Made by a program: the position numbers and the translations under genes. 64,000 bases of DNA from Dyadobacter sp. CECT 9275 (GTDB lineage Bacteria; Bacteroidota; Bacteroidia; Cytophagales; Spirosomataceae). Positions 54,266 to 63,501 of the stretch are shown one piece after another. A model generated the notes under the pieces. The model made no database searches. It saw nothing but the letters and a program-made list of their open reading frames with translations, and was not told where the DNA came from. Each line of letters starts with the position of its first letter. Positions within the stretch are counted from its first letter, which is position 1. The stretch lies in the NCBI RefSeq assembly GCF_907164905.1, contig NZ_CAJRAF010000002.1:930001-994000 (forward strand). Reading direction: 5' to 3'.

Positions 54266-54590
54266 TTCGAATCAGGATTAATGGGTTGGAATGGCTAATT
54301 TAGATATTGTTGTTTAAAATTCAAACGGGAGGTCCTTCAACGCTGTGAGTTTTAACAATCTTATCGTTCTGCTTTCAAAACGTCGTGAAATATTCTTGCA
54401 CAGACAAAGAAAATTCATCGAAAAGTACCATTCGTATCCCTGCTGCGCTACACACACCTCGCAGCTTATTAAAAAAGTCCGGAAAACCAGTTTAAAAAAA
54501 CAGATTTCCGGACCTACATGTATCCTCCCGGGGCCATTTTACTTTCCCCGTAAGATTATGGTTTATGAATTTTGCCAATATAACAATTTG
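54266..54590. other. gap upstream of the ECF sigma gene
   Basis: 325 nt holding the promoter region of the sigma gene and the minus-strand terminator of the SRPBCC gene. No gene is seen. Confidence 0.55.
54471..54513 (-). terminator. terminator of the ArsR-SRPBCC operon
   Basis: GTCCGGAAA (54477-54485) and TTTCCGGAC (54505-54513) pair perfectly; on the minus strand the stem is followed by a run of six T (54471-54476). It lies 78 nt beyond the SRPBCC stop. Confidence 0.75.
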
Positions 54591-55094
54591 TTACCCGTTC
54601 AGCGTCACCAATAATTCATCAAGCCTTTCCATGGTTGAGATCAGCCCCTCTTCCATTCCCATTTGCAATACGGTTTCCAGGTCCGCAGCCGAGTTATAGG
54701 TTATCACCGACTCGACCATGGCGTTTTCGCCCTTTTCCAGAAAAGATACATCCCACCGGGCCCTGGGCAACGCAGGATTAAGGGTGCCATTTTCATCGCA
54801 AAAACCGTCCCATCCCATATAATATTCAATAGGCGTGATTTTCTCGTAATCCATCCGTCCCCAGTATTCTGTTCCGCTGGGCTCGACCATGGCGTAAATC
54901 CAGTGTCCTCCTTCGCTAAAATCCATCGACTTCGTTTTGGTAGTCATAGGTTTCGGAGCAAACCACTTATCCAGCAGTTCACTTTTGGTATATGCATCCC
55001 AAACCAACTGACGACCCGCCAGAAACTCCCTTTTGATGGTCAACGTGTGCTTTTCTTTGTCTGCGATAAAATCGAACTGAAGATTATTTTTCAT
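54591..55094 (-). CDS. SRPBCC (AHSA1-like) domain protein
   Basis: 167 residues. [20 protein letters not shown], the START-like opening, then [20 protein letters not shown] and [19 protein letters not shown], and a C-terminal helix [20 protein letters not shown] are typical of the AHSA1/SRPBCC ligand-binding fold. It overlaps the end of the ArsR-type regulator by 11 nt, a very common pairing in which the SRPBCC protein is co-expressed with its HTH regulator; the ligand is unknown. Confidence 0.92.
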   Translation of the reverse strand: MKNNLQFDFIADKEKHTLTIKREFLAGRQLVWDAYTKSELLDKWFAPKPMTTKTKSMDFSEGGHWIYAMVEPSGTEYWGRMDYEKITPIEYYMGWDGFCDENGTLNPALPRARWDVSFLEKGENAMVESVITYNSAADLETVLQMGMEEGLISTMERLDELLVTLNG

Positions 55095-55425
55095 TGCTGT
55101 TTGTTTTGATTGTTAATAATAATTCATCAAGCTGGCTGAACCGGCTTTCCCAGATCTTCCTGAACTGTTCCAGCCATTTATCAATGTCTTTCATTTTTTC
55201 AATCCGGAGCTGGTAATAAATTTCCCTCCCTTTCTGCTCCTGCCTGAGCAGTTCACACTCCGACAAAATTTTTAAATGCTTTGAAACCGCCTGTCGGGTC
55301 GTATCAAAATGTTCGGCCAGCGCGTTGGGCGTCATGGCCTGCAGGGCAATAAGTGCTATGATGGCTCTCCGGGTAGGGTCGGCTATGGCCTGAAAAACAT
55401 CTCTTCTCATTCTAATACTTACCAT
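55084..55425 (-). CDS. ArsR-family HTH transcriptional regulator
   Basis: 113 residues from the ATG at 55425. A frame to 55482 would encode the palindrome itself ([12 protein letters not shown]) and is rejected. [20 protein letters not shown] and [20 protein letters not shown] form the winged-helix core, and [15 protein letters not shown] the wing. No metal-binding cysteine pair of the ArsR type is evident, so it senses something else. The 42-bp palindrome (55430-55471) ends 4 nt before the start and is the likely operator for autoregulation. It is translated with the SRPBCC gene, which it overlaps. Confidence 0.92.
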   Translation of the reverse strand: MVSIRMRRDVFQAIADPTRRAIIALIALQAMTPNALAEHFDTTRQAVSKHLKILSECELLRQEQKGREIYYQLRIEKMKDIDKWLEQFRKIWESRFSQLDELLLTIKTNSNEK

Positions 55426-55429
55426 TAAT

Positions 55430-55471
55430 GAAACTAATTGGTTGCAAATATATTTGCAACCAATTAGTTTC
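55430..55471. promoter_or_regulatory. perfect 42-bp palindrome, probable operator of the ArsR-type gene
   Basis: The two 21-base halves, starting GAAACTAATTGGTTGCAAAT, are exact reverse complements with the centre between 55450 and 55451. It ends 4 nt before the chosen ATG of the HTH gene and is much longer than the dyads expected for a single dimer, so it may hold two adjacent sites or also block transcription by folding. Confidence 0.75.
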
Positions 55472-55646
55472 ACAAGTTTCATCAGAACTTTTTTAGTTTT
55501 TTCCGTAAGATTTTTGCAGCCTGGTCAAAATCCTAAGAAGTGAATAGAACGGAATAAGGTAACAGGCAACCGCAGGCTGTGCATGTTGTCAACAAAAGAG
55601 GACAAAGTAACGGTGATAGCCTTTCGCGGCAATTTGCCGTATAAAT

Positions 55647-55664
55647 GATTGTATCTATACAATC
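55647..55664. promoter_or_regulatory. inverted repeat upstream of the glycosidase-like gene
   Basis: GATTGTAT and ATACAATC form an 8-base inverted repeat with a 2-nt spacer, 12 nt before the start at 55676. A second small dyad, CGGCAA/TTGCCG around one base, lies at 55627-55639. Position suggests operator or 5' leader structure. Confidence 0.4.
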
Positions 55665-55675
55665 AGCTTTAACAA

Positions 55676-58312
55676 ATGCAGCGGTATCAGCCCATATCCA
55701 AGAGGATCTTTTTAATTGCCTTTCTATTTCTCTGCGCATTCCAAAATATTTTGGCCAGAGAGTATAAAAATATTCAAGTAGTCATGGGCGCAATGGCCTC
55801 TCCGGTTGAGAAAAAGATAGCTGCTTTACTGGCAGCACGGCTGACGGAAACCGGTTATGCTCACGTTAGCCTGTCGACGGAAACAGCTTTATCTCAGGAT
55901 ACTCCCTCCGCACTGTTGATATACCTGGGTATGGCAGCTCACCATAACGGGATCCGGAACCTGATGAAAATAAAAAGAATTCCGGAGCTTACGACCCTGG
56001 ATCCGGGGCAGGAAGGGTTTCTGGTCAAGTCTGTTTCAGAAGGTACCAGAGCAATTTTACTGGCCATTGGCAAGGACGACAGAGGATGCCTCTATGCCGT
56101 CGGGGAAATTCTCCGGAAAGCGGTTTTTAAAGATAATTCCCTGCAAATCCCGGATGATCTGAACGTTAGGTCTGCACCTGCTTTTGAGATCCGGGGCACC
56201 CAGTTCGGGCAAAGCCATATCGCGAAAAATCTGGCAAAGGTCCGCCCCTGGACCGACGAAGAAACGCAGCGCGTCATTCTTGACTATGCCCTTGCCGGCG
56301 CCAATATTTTCAGTACGCCTCCTGGCAAGATGTTCGATTTCATCAAGTCGTTTGGATTGATGACCCTGGGAGAATTTAACCCCAACGAAGCCCCCGAGGT
56401 AACCGATCCGGCCTGGGCGGCAACGGAATCCATCGGCCGACCGGGGTATGTCTGCCTGTCGGTACCTGAGGCCAGAGAACATATCCTCAAAAAATGCGAG
56501 AAGCGGTTCAGCAAAGAGCCTGCCTATGACTTTATTCAGTTTAAAGGCGGTGACGGCGGCGGCTGTGAATGCGACCTTTGTAAACCCTACGGACTAAAAT
56601 TTATTACCCTGAGCGAGCAACTGGCCGGGATCATCCATAAGTACCACCCCGGCACAAGACTTTATTTTACGAATCAGAAGTTCAATAACGAGGACGACAA
56701 TGCCATTTTTGCCTATCTCCGTGAAAAGCCCCGTAACTGGCTTTGGGCCTGGGGATACGGTCCCGGTTCGGACGCCACCTCTTGGCAGCCCGGGCATAGG
56801 CAGAATCACAGAATGGACCTTTTCCAATACCCTGGTTTCGGGCCTTACGGCCTGTATCCGCTGGAGATCATCCGACAGATGCCGCCGCAACATAAACTAT
56901 TGTATTTTAACGAAATAACGCACTGGAAATATGCACAACATGCCTACATCCAAATGTACCCGCGTGCCGACAAAAACGGAGATCTGCCACCACCATGGAG
57001 CCATGAAATTTATGAAAGACGTCCGGACCAGGCGCTCACAATGGTATACAACCGGCTTACGTTTTATGCCTGGCCCAGGTACTACCATCGCGTTTTTAAC
57101 GATCTTATGCGTTATGGAGCCGGAGATGTCACCCATTCCAGCGGGCATCATGACCATTTTAACCAATGGATGTGGCAAAGGCTGCTTTGGTCTCCAAGAC
57201 AAACGGTTGAAGCCGTGATGCATGACTATTGTACGACCTGGTTTGGCCCAGCCGCAGCTCCGGAAATGGGAAAGGCTATTTTTCAACTGGAAGAAAACCT
57301 GGAAGAAAAGAAGGAGATACCCATTTCAAAAAAGGAAGGAATAAACCGCTACTATACCCTTGTGAAAAGCGCTGGCCTTAAAATACCGGCCAGTCAGATG
57401 AAAAAGGACTGGCTCTGGCGAATGTACATGCAAAAAGGCGCCCTTGATCTTTACACAAAACTGAATGTCCGCCAGCAACTTTCCGCCCAATCGAAAATTG
57501 AGGAAACGATCCGTAAAAGTGCGGTTGCCGGCCTGTCAGTAAAAAAAATAGACGAAATGCTAAGCCTTATCAACATGGACGCCGAGAGCCAGGAAATGGT
57601 AAAACTACGTCTGGAAGCAACGAAACTGAGCGATGAAAGTAACGCGAATTTTGGAGAAAGGAACGATGGAATTTATAATTTAAAACATGACTTCATCGGG
57701 CTTGGGTGGGTGCGCCGCCAACTGGAAAGGGCACGGCTGGCCAAAGCGGAGGAAAGGAAACAGTTACTGAATATGATCGTCAGTTATGAAGATCCCGGGG
57801 AGGGCGGATACTATGATAATCTGGGTACTGCCAATGATGCACCGCATGTCGAATCGGGCTATCCTTATGATCATGGGCAGCCATACGTGGCGCAAATGCT
57901 TTCGGAGTCTAACAGGCCCAGCCAGCGCTCCATGCATTTTACGCAGGACGAGGATCAGGGCGTTACCCTCAGATACACAGAACTCGACACAACAGCCGCC
58001 TACAAAATCCGGTTCACGCTTGTAAGGCCCTGGTACCAGGAAAGATATGCCGAAAGAATGAACCAAAAATCAGAATCCATTTATGCAAATGATGTACTGA
58101 TAGCCGAAAACGTAGAACTGCCTTTGCAGATGAGCGATTTTTTCACCTTTGACATCCCCTCAGAAGCAGTAAAATCAGGCGAGGTCGTAATCCGCTTTGA
58201 AAGGAATGCAAACGTAGCACACGGTTCCCGGATCAGCCGGGAGCAATGGCGTAATTCCGGTGGCTGGGGTACGATGGTATCGGAAGCCTGGCTCTTAAAA
58301 GTGAAAAAATGA
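55676..58312 (+). CDS. large secreted glycosidase-like protein (alpha-glucuronidase/GH20-N-terminal-like)
   Basis: 878 residues with a signal segment at about 9-27 (RIFLIAFLFLCAFQNILA). An N-terminal alpha/beta domain (residues about 30-150) is of the type found before GH67 and GH20 catalytic barrels, with GKDDRGCLYAVGEILRK at its end. The middle part begins PAFEIRGTQFGQSHIAKN and has a cysteine cluster in KGGDGGGCECDLCKPYG (about residues 290-305), which could bind a metal. It continues to a long helical region and a C-terminal beta domain (about 750-875). I do not see an assigned catalytic pair, so reaction and substrate remain open. It is single-gene on the plus strand. Confidence 0.65.
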   Translation: MQRYQPISKRIFLIAFLFLCAFQNILAREYKNIQVVMGAMASPVEKKIAALLAARLTETGYAHVSLSTETALSQDTPSALLIYLGMAAHHNGIRNLMKIKRIPELTTLDPGQEGFLVKSVSEGTRAILLAIGKDDRGCLYAVGEILRKAVFKDNSLQIPDDLNVRSAPAFEIRGTQFGQSHIAKNLAKVRPWTDEETQRVILDYALAGANIFSTPPGKMFDFIKSFGLMTLGEFNPNEAPEVTDPAWAATESIGRPGYVCLSVPEAREHILKKCEKRFSKEPAYDFIQFKGGDGGGCECDLCKPYGLKFITLSEQLAGIIHKYHPGTRLYFTNQKFNNEDDNAIFAYLREKPRNWLWAWGYGPGSDATSWQPGHRQNHRMDLFQYPGFGPYGLYPLEIIRQMPPQHKLLYFNEITHWKYAQHAYIQMYPRADKNGDLPPPWSHEIYERRPDQALTMVYNRLTFYAWPRYYHRVFNDLMRYGAGDVTHSSGHHDHFNQWMWQRLLWSPRQTVEAVMHDYCTTWFGPAAAPEMGKAIFQLEENLEEKKEIPISKKEGINRYYTLVKSAGLKIPASQMKKDWLWRMYMQKGALDLYTKLNVRQQLSAQSKIEETIRKSAVAGLSVKKIDEMLSLINMDAESQEMVKLRLEATKLSDESNANFGERNDGIYNLKHDFIGLGWVRRQLERARLAKAEERKQLLNMIVSYEDPGEGGYYDNLGTANDAPHVESGYPYDHGQPYVAQMLSESNRPSQRSMHFTQDEDQGVTLRYTELDTTAAYKIRFTLVRPWYQERYAERMNQKSESIYANDVLIAENVELPLQMSDFFTFDIPSEAVKSGEVVIRFERNANVAHGSRISREQWRNSGGWGTMVSEAWLLKVKK

Positions 58313-58323
58313 AACGGACCGGA

Positions 58324-58803
58324 TCAGTTATGTTTTTGATTTTTTCGGAGCTTTGGAAAAAAACGGCCTGCATAGGCCATATAGCTTCGATAGCCTGGAT
58401 AAACAGCTTTCAGCATTTCTTCTTCGTATCTGGACTTGAAATAAAACAGCATGCCAAGCAAACAAGCCACGCTCAACCGTCCCGCGTGGGCCGAATAGAA
58501 TCCAAAACCAGCCACCATGAGCCATATTCCGCTATAAACAGGATGCCGGATGTACCTGTAAATACCACTTGTTACTAAAATACCCTTTTGAAGCGGAGTG
58601 GGAAAGGGAGTCAGGCTTTTTCTCAGGAGATACAAGCTCGTACAGCAAATACCAAATCCTGTAAACGCCAGAACAAGTCCCGCTATCTGAAGAATGATGT
58701 TACCATTAAACGGAAAAATCGGCGGGATTACTACATATAGCGCAAACAACAGGATCTGAATTCCTACAAAAAACAGATCTTTTTTCTTTTTTAAACCATT
58801 CAT
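58324..58803 (-). CDS. isoprenylcysteine carboxyl methyltransferase-family membrane protein
   Basis: 159 residues from the ATG at 58803 (a TTG two codons earlier is less likely). Four to five membrane helices. The family core GIYRYIRHPVYSGIWLMVAG and the C-terminal FYFKSRYEEEMLKAVYPGYR bind S-adenosylmethionine in ICMT/PEMT-type enzymes. The acceptor is unknown; bacterial members methylate lipids or other small molecules. It lies 36 nt after the ketopantoate-reductase-like gene in the same direction, and is convergent with the glycosidase-like gene (11-nt gap). Confidence 0.82.
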   Translation of the reverse strand: MNGLKKKKDLFFVGIQILLFALYVVIPPIFPFNGNIILQIAGLVLAFTGFGICCTSLYLLRKSLTPFPTPLQKGILVTSGIYRYIRHPVYSGIWLMVAGFGFYSAHAGRLSVACLLGMLFYFKSRYEEEMLKAVYPGYRSYMAYAGRFFPKLRKNQKHN

Positions 58804-58839
58804 CGACAATGAGATTCATATACCAGCGTATCAAAATCG

Positions 58840-59778
58840 TTATTCCGTTACCTTAAAATTGAGGTCTGCTTTTAATTTGGTCAGCATGCCAAGTAACCTT
58901 GTTTGCCCGACCAAATCTGTCATTCCCAAACTATCAGCCATCTCGGCAATCTGAAAGTTCAGGGTTTCTATTTCTGTTCTTTTCTTGTTCCGGATATCCT
59001 GCAGGGTGGAGATAAACTGTCCGTCCGAAAGTCGGCTGATCTGTAAAAGGCCAGTACGTATTTCGTTGAAATCCAGGTTAATTCCCCGCGCGTTAGCTAC
59101 CAGCAAACATTCCCTAATTACGTTTTCTGCCATTTCAAGCGCTGCCTTGTCCCGGTGAAATATACCATTATCAACTTCCAGCAGCGGGCAAATAGAATTA
59201 AAAGCGCAGTTGATGATTGCCTTTTTCCATACGATGGGCAAGATATCGTTTTCCGCCCTGAATTCGAAATGGGGAGAACTTAAATGTTCCACGACCCTGC
59301 TCAGCGTCTCAACACCGCCTTTTACCCTGCCAACGGGAGAAACAGAAACAGGCTTGAAACTGACGCTATCGTCAGATGCCACCTGGCTCGTGGCAAAAAG
59401 TACCGCCCGATAAATCTCAGGATACCCCTGATTTTCAAACGGCTGTTCTACTCCAAGGCCGTTCTGAAGAATAACAACCGGACTATTTTTCACCTTGTCC
59501 CTTAGCCCTTCTGCTAACTGACTGTTGCCATAGGATTTGGTTGTCAGTACCACCATACCATTCAATTCCGGAAAGTTGTTCAAGGTACTGATCCTTATGT
59601 CCGATTTCAAAACAAGGCCTCCGTGAATTAACACCTCTATGGTCTCCACCCGGTCCGAACCATCGTTCACACTACCCCGAACCAGGGTCACATCTTTTCC
59701 TGCAACTTTCAAAAATACTGCAAGCGCTTTACCGATTGCGCCACAACCGATAATGAATATCTTTCCGTTCAGTTCCAT
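58840..59778 (-). CDS. ketopantoate reductase family protein
   Basis: 312 residues. The Rossmann start KIFIIGCGAIGKALAVFLKV binds NADPH, VLTTKSYGNSQLAEGL follows, and VWKKAIINCAFNSICPLLEV contains the Lys-x4-Asn region used in catalysis by PanE-type enzymes. ISTLQDIRNKKRTEIETLNF is the C-terminal family block. It could reduce 2-dehydropantoate in the pantothenate pathway or a different 2-keto acid; no panB or panC gene is near, so I give no gene symbol. It is first of a two-gene minus-strand operon with the ICMT-like gene. Confidence 0.85.
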   Translation of the reverse strand: MELNGKIFIIGCGAIGKALAVFLKVAGKDVTLVRGSVNDGSDRVETIEVLIHGGLVLKSDIRISTLNNFPELNGMVVLTTKSYGNSQLAEGLRDKVKNSPVVILQNGLGVEQPFENQGYPEIYRAVLFATSQVASDDSVSFKPVSVSPVGRVKGGVETLSRVVEHLSSPHFEFRAENDILPIVWKKAIINCAFNSICPLLEVDNGIFHRDKAALEMAENVIRECLLVANARGINLDFNEIRTGLLQISRLSDGQFISTLQDIRNKKRTEIETLNFQIAEMADSLGMTDLVGQTRLLGMLTKLKADLNFKVTE

Positions 59779-60274
59779 CTGATCAGTATTGATTATAAAA
59801 TCCGGCGCCGGCCGCAGAGGCTGCTGCTGACGGACGCCCCTGCAAAATTGGATAGTATTCTAACAAAAGAACAGATACAATTTATATAAATTACACCATA
59901 ACAGATTATCGCACACAACTGGATCAGGCTACCAAAACCTTTGCAACCTATCTGTTTTTGGAAGACCCGAAATTACGGACCAAAAACCTGCATGAGTACC
60001 TGAAAAACTGCTAATGAGCGTTTGCAGCCTGAATCGTACGCTCAGAGAGCACTACTGTGGAAATGGGTGCGCGATGCGTATACAGCTATAAATGAGACCT
60101 GTATCCAAACCGTGTTTAGAGAGACCAGTATACTCACTTAAAAATATGCACTAAAATAAACGTGCTCGAACACAAACAAAACAGCTGTATTTATAAAAAT
60201 ATTTCTACAAGTATTATGCGAATTATTTTTAAATTAGAAAAAAATACATCCCCTCTCACTAAATTACTGAAAGC
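59779..60274. other. 496-nt gap with a possible gene remnant
   Basis: No complete gene. On the plus strand a frame without a start codon, about 59858-60014, reads protein-like (TDYRTQLDQATKTFATYLFL, then EDPKLRTKNLHEYLKNC and a stop) and may be the end of a lost gene. A short dyad GAGCGT/ACGCTC lies at about 60015-60043. The rest is AT-rich and probably contains the promoters of the flanking genes. Confidence 0.35.
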
Positions 60275-60490
60275 ATGGAAAATTCAACAAGCCCGTTCCA
60301 AGGCGATGTTCCATCAGAAAGGGACGCCGAAATACTGCAGGAGCTTTTCAACCTGAGCAACGCGCTCAGAGAGCTGAATTTTGCGATCAATAACCAGATT
60401 GAAAAAATGAAAAACAATGCATCGCTCACTTCCACGGGAAACATGGGTACAACTACTACCTCCCTCGTTAATGATGGGAGCAAACCTTGA
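60275..60490 (+). CDS. small helical protein of unknown function
   Basis: 71 residues. SERDAEILQELFNLSNALRE and NFAINNQIEKMKNN look like an amphipathic coiled-coil helix; the ends are Ser/Thr-rich. The opposite strand also has an 83-residue frame, but the plus-strand frame has the more protein-like helical pattern and lies in the same direction as the signalling genes that follow. Not recognised. Confidence 0.4.
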   Translation: MENSTSPFQGDVPSERDAEILQELFNLSNALRELNFAINNQIEKMKNNASLTSTGNMGTTTTSLVNDGSKP

Positions 60491-60695
60491 CCGTCTCTTT
60501 TGGCAGGCAATCTGATTCACTGAAATACTGGCTTAGCAGGCTCCCTGCAAATGCATTCCCGACACACAAATAATTGCTGCCCCGGCATTGTGCTTCTGCA
60601 CTTCTGAGCCCCCCTCAAAGCGCCCTTGCAGAGTTGCAGGATCAGTGTATTATGGCTATTATTGTGATTTAGAAGTAAATCACCGAACGCGTTAC

Positions 60696-61145
60696 ATGAA
60701 AGTGACCGATTCCTATCCGAAAACGATCTTACTGGTTGATGACGACTCCGACGACCAAGAATTATTCGAGGATGCCCTGAACATGGTAGCAGAGGGCATT
60801 ATTCTGAAAACGGCCGAAAACGGAATCGAAGCGCTTAAGTATCTTCAAATGCCAGCAGAACTGCCGGAGCTGGTTTTTCTGGATCTGAACATGCCCTTGA
60901 TGAACGGATATGATTGTTTGAAAGAACTGAAAGCCAGCGAACCTACCCGGCATATACCTGTCATCATTTTTTCAACTTCTGTCATGGAGGAAACGGTAAA
61001 TGCGGTATATGAAAGCGGTGCCAGCCTTTATGCTGTTAAGCCCAACAGTTTTGCAGCTTTGAAAGAGCTGCTCAAAAGAATACTGGCACTTGACTGGCAA
61101 AAACCATTTTATGCCGCCAAAGAGAATTTCATCTTGCAAGCATAA
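60696..61145 (+). CDS. single-domain response regulator (Rcp1/CheY-like)
   Basis: 149 residues from the ATG at 60696, the start of the domain; a frame to 60588 adds 36 poor residues. The receiver motifs are complete: LLVDDDSDDQELF acidic pocket, phospho-acceptor Asp63 in VFLDLNMPLMNG, FSTSVMEE (Ser/Thr) and AVKPNSFAAL (Lys). There is no output domain, so it relays phosphate or binds partners. It is 6 nt upstream of the histidine kinase and is very probably its partner in the cytoplasm. Confidence 0.93.
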   Translation: MKVTDSYPKTILLVDDDSDDQELFEDALNMVAEGIILKTAENGIEALKYLQMPAELPELVFLDLNMPLMNGYDCLKELKASEPTRHIPVIIFSTSVMEETVNAVYESGASLYAVKPNSFAALKELLKRILALDWQKPFYAAKENFILQA

Positions 61146-61151
61146 CTTTTT

Positions 61152-63179
61152 ATGGAGCGTACTTCCGCAAATCCGCCATTCCTGGGTATTGATTCTGAAA
61201 TTGGTAACCTTATGCGGCAGTACGATTGGACAGCTTCATCGCTGGGAACACCGGAAAGCTGGCCGCAGAGCCTGAAATCCAAGCTCAATACCTTGATGAG
61301 CTCTGCTTTTCCTATGGTTCTCTTTTGGGGTGAAGACCTCATTTGTTTCTATAATGATGCCTTTAGGCCAAGCCTGGGTAATGAAGGCAAACATCCTGCT
61401 ATTGGAAAAAAGGGCAAAGAAGTTTGGGCTGAAACCTGGGATTTCGTTGGCCCGCTGATCTACCAGGTGCTGGCTACCGGAAAGGCAGTCTGGTTTGAGG
61501 ATCAGCTGGTACCCTTCTACCGGAATGGAAAAATTGAAGATATCTACTGGACTTTCAGCTACAGCCCAGTCACAAACGATCTTCACCAAATACATGGCGT
61601 TCTGGTGATCTGCACGGAAACAACAGAAAAGGTTAACCTGCTGAAAAGACTGGAAGAGTCTAACAATCTATACGCTTTTGCGATTGATGCCTCCGAACTT
61701 GGTACTTGGGATTTAAATCCCAGGAACAACAAATTTCTGGCAAACGCCAGGTTAAAATCCTGGCTGGGGCTTGAACCGGGGGAACAAATCCAACTTTCCT
61801 CGGCAACCAATGCCATTACCCCGAATGATCAGGAAAGGGTCGCCCATGCGATTCAGAAATCACTACAGCCTTCGTCAGGAGGATTGTACCATATTGAATA
61901 CACGATTGTAAATGCGAAAACGGGCCAGGAAAGGGTAGTCAGGGCAGTAGGGAAAGCGGCTTTTGACGAACAAGGACAGGCCACCCGGTTTAACGGCACG
62001 CTGCAGGACATTACCGCAGAGGTAGCGGCAAGGGAAGCCACGCAAAAATTGTCTGTGCTGGTTGAAAACAGTGTGGATTTGATGGCGATCCTTAAAATGG
62101 ATGGCAAGAACAGTTACATCAATCAGGCCGGAAAAGAGTTACTCGGCGTGGATGAGACGGAAGATGTTACACAAATACCTATCTCTGATTTTCATACCCC
62201 GGAACAACTGGAGTTTGTAGAGTCTCAGATCATCCCTTCTGTGATATCAACGGGCAAATGGGCCGGCACCTTTGCAATCAAGAACCGGAAAACAGGTGAA
62301 ATTATTCCGCTCTATAACAATTGCCACAGAATAGACAATGAAAGGACCGGTGAGCCTGTGGGCGTCGGAACGGTCATGAGGGATATCCGGTCGGAAATCA
62401 ATATCCGCCAAAAACTGGAAGATGAGGTACGACAACGGACCCTTGACCTGGTAAAACTCAATGAACAACTTGAACGAAAAAACAAAGACCTGGCCTCTTT
62501 TGCCTTCATTTCCAGCCACGACCTACAGGAACCACTCAGGAAAATCAATACGTTTGTCTCAAGAATTCAGGAAAACTGTCATTCTCTTACCGATGAGAAT
62601 ACCGGCTATTTTGAAAAAATAAAAAAATCGGCAACAAGAATGCAAACGCTGATCAGTGACCTGCTGAGTTTTTCCAGGACGAACATCACCCAGGTGAACT
62701 TTGAAATTACGGATTTTAACGACATTCTGGCCCAAACTCTGGAAGAATACCAATACAAAATTGAAGCTGCCAACGGAACGGTAAAGACCCTGGGGTTACC
62801 TGTGCTGAACGCCATACCTTTCCAGATACGGCAGATCTTTGATAATTTGATCGCAAATGCCATAAAATTTGCCCGAAGAGACGTGCCGCTGGAAATCATT
62901 GTCTCTGGAGAAAGGGTCTCTGAGGCCCGGGCTGATCAGAAAATTCTGGAAAATGGTTACTATCGTATCGTGATACAGGATAATGGCATTGGCTTTCAAC
63001 CGCAATACCAGGAAAAAATATTCGAGGTTTTCCAGCGGCTGCATGCCCGTGAGGTATACGAAGGAACGGGCATTGGCCTTGCCATCTGTAAAAAGATTAT
63101 GGAAAATCATAACGGGTATGTTACCGCCAGGGGAATACCTGAAAAAGGGGCAACTTTTGAATTGTATTTTCCCGCCTGA
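61152..63179 (+). CDS. PAS domain sensor histidine kinase
   Basis: 675 residues, no membrane helices. The N-terminal region (residues about 15-165, PFLGIDSEIGNLMRQYDWTA) is of the PAS/GAF-like type frequent in Bacteroidota kinases. PAS domains at about 170-285 and 290-410 end in ATRFNGTLQDITAEVAAREA and VGVGTVMRDIRSEINIR. The HisKA box FISSHDLQEPLRKI places the phospho-acceptor at His456. The HATPase has NLIANAIKFARR (N box), DNGIGFQ (G1) and GTGIGLAICKKIM (G2). Its partner is the receiver 6 nt upstream. Signal unknown. Confidence 0.93.
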   Translation: MERTSANPPFLGIDSEIGNLMRQYDWTASSLGTPESWPQSLKSKLNTLMSSAFPMVLFWGEDLICFYNDAFRPSLGNEGKHPAIGKKGKEVWAETWDFVGPLIYQVLATGKAVWFEDQLVPFYRNGKIEDIYWTFSYSPVTNDLHQIHGVLVICTETTEKVNLLKRLEESNNLYAFAIDASELGTWDLNPRNNKFLANARLKSWLGLEPGEQIQLSSATNAITPNDQERVAHAIQKSLQPSSGGLYHIEYTIVNAKTGQERVVRAVGKAAFDEQGQATRFNGTLQDITAEVAAREATQKLSVLVENSVDLMAILKMDGKNSYINQAGKELLGVDETEDVTQIPISDFHTPEQLEFVESQIIPSVISTGKWAGTFAIKNRKTGEIIPLYNNCHRIDNERTGEPVGVGTVMRDIRSEINIRQKLEDEVRQRTLDLVKLNEQLERKNKDLASFAFISSHDLQEPLRKINTFVSRIQENCHSLTDENTGYFEKIKKSATRMQTLISDLLSFSRTNITQVNFEITDFNDILAQTLEEYQYKIEAANGTVKTLGLPVLNAIPFQIRQIFDNLIANAIKFARRDVPLEIIVSGERVSEARADQKILENGYYRIVIQDNGIGFQPQYQEKIFEVFQRLHAREVYEGTGIGLAICKKIMENHNGYVTARGIPEKGATFELYFPA

Positions 63180-63501
63180 TTGCTACCAACCCCGAAAACA
63201 TCCGCTGAGCCTGCAACCGGTTTCAAAAATTCTCTCATCTGCCATGGTCATATTTCTCCCTGGCTTTGTTTTTATTCTGCCCGCTTACGGATATTACCGC
63301 TCACCAAAATCAGCCGACTGCATAACAAATTTTAAAACACCAAACTACAACCACCTCGAAATGAGAAATATAGATAAATATTGAGATTATAGTAAAAAAA
63401 TATGCCTAAATTGATCGAAAATATTGTTAATAAATTCGACCCGCCAACGCAAACACATTGCTAGTCTGGATTTGTTATACGGGCTCGTTAATTTTTTATC
63501 A
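63180..63501. other. gap before the last PAS gene
   Basis: 322 nt without a gene; AT-rich near 63330-63480, probably carrying the promoter of the next gene. I saw no hairpin terminator here. Confidence 0.5.

Noticed and set aside
55426..55482. Longer start of the ArsR-type gene at 55482
   Set aside because: It would translate the palindrome; the conserved domain begins at the ATG at 55425.
60259..60510. Minus-strand frame of 83 codons opposite the small helical protein
   Set aside because: The plus-strand frame has a better helical pattern and agrees with the direction of the neighbouring genes; neither is certain.
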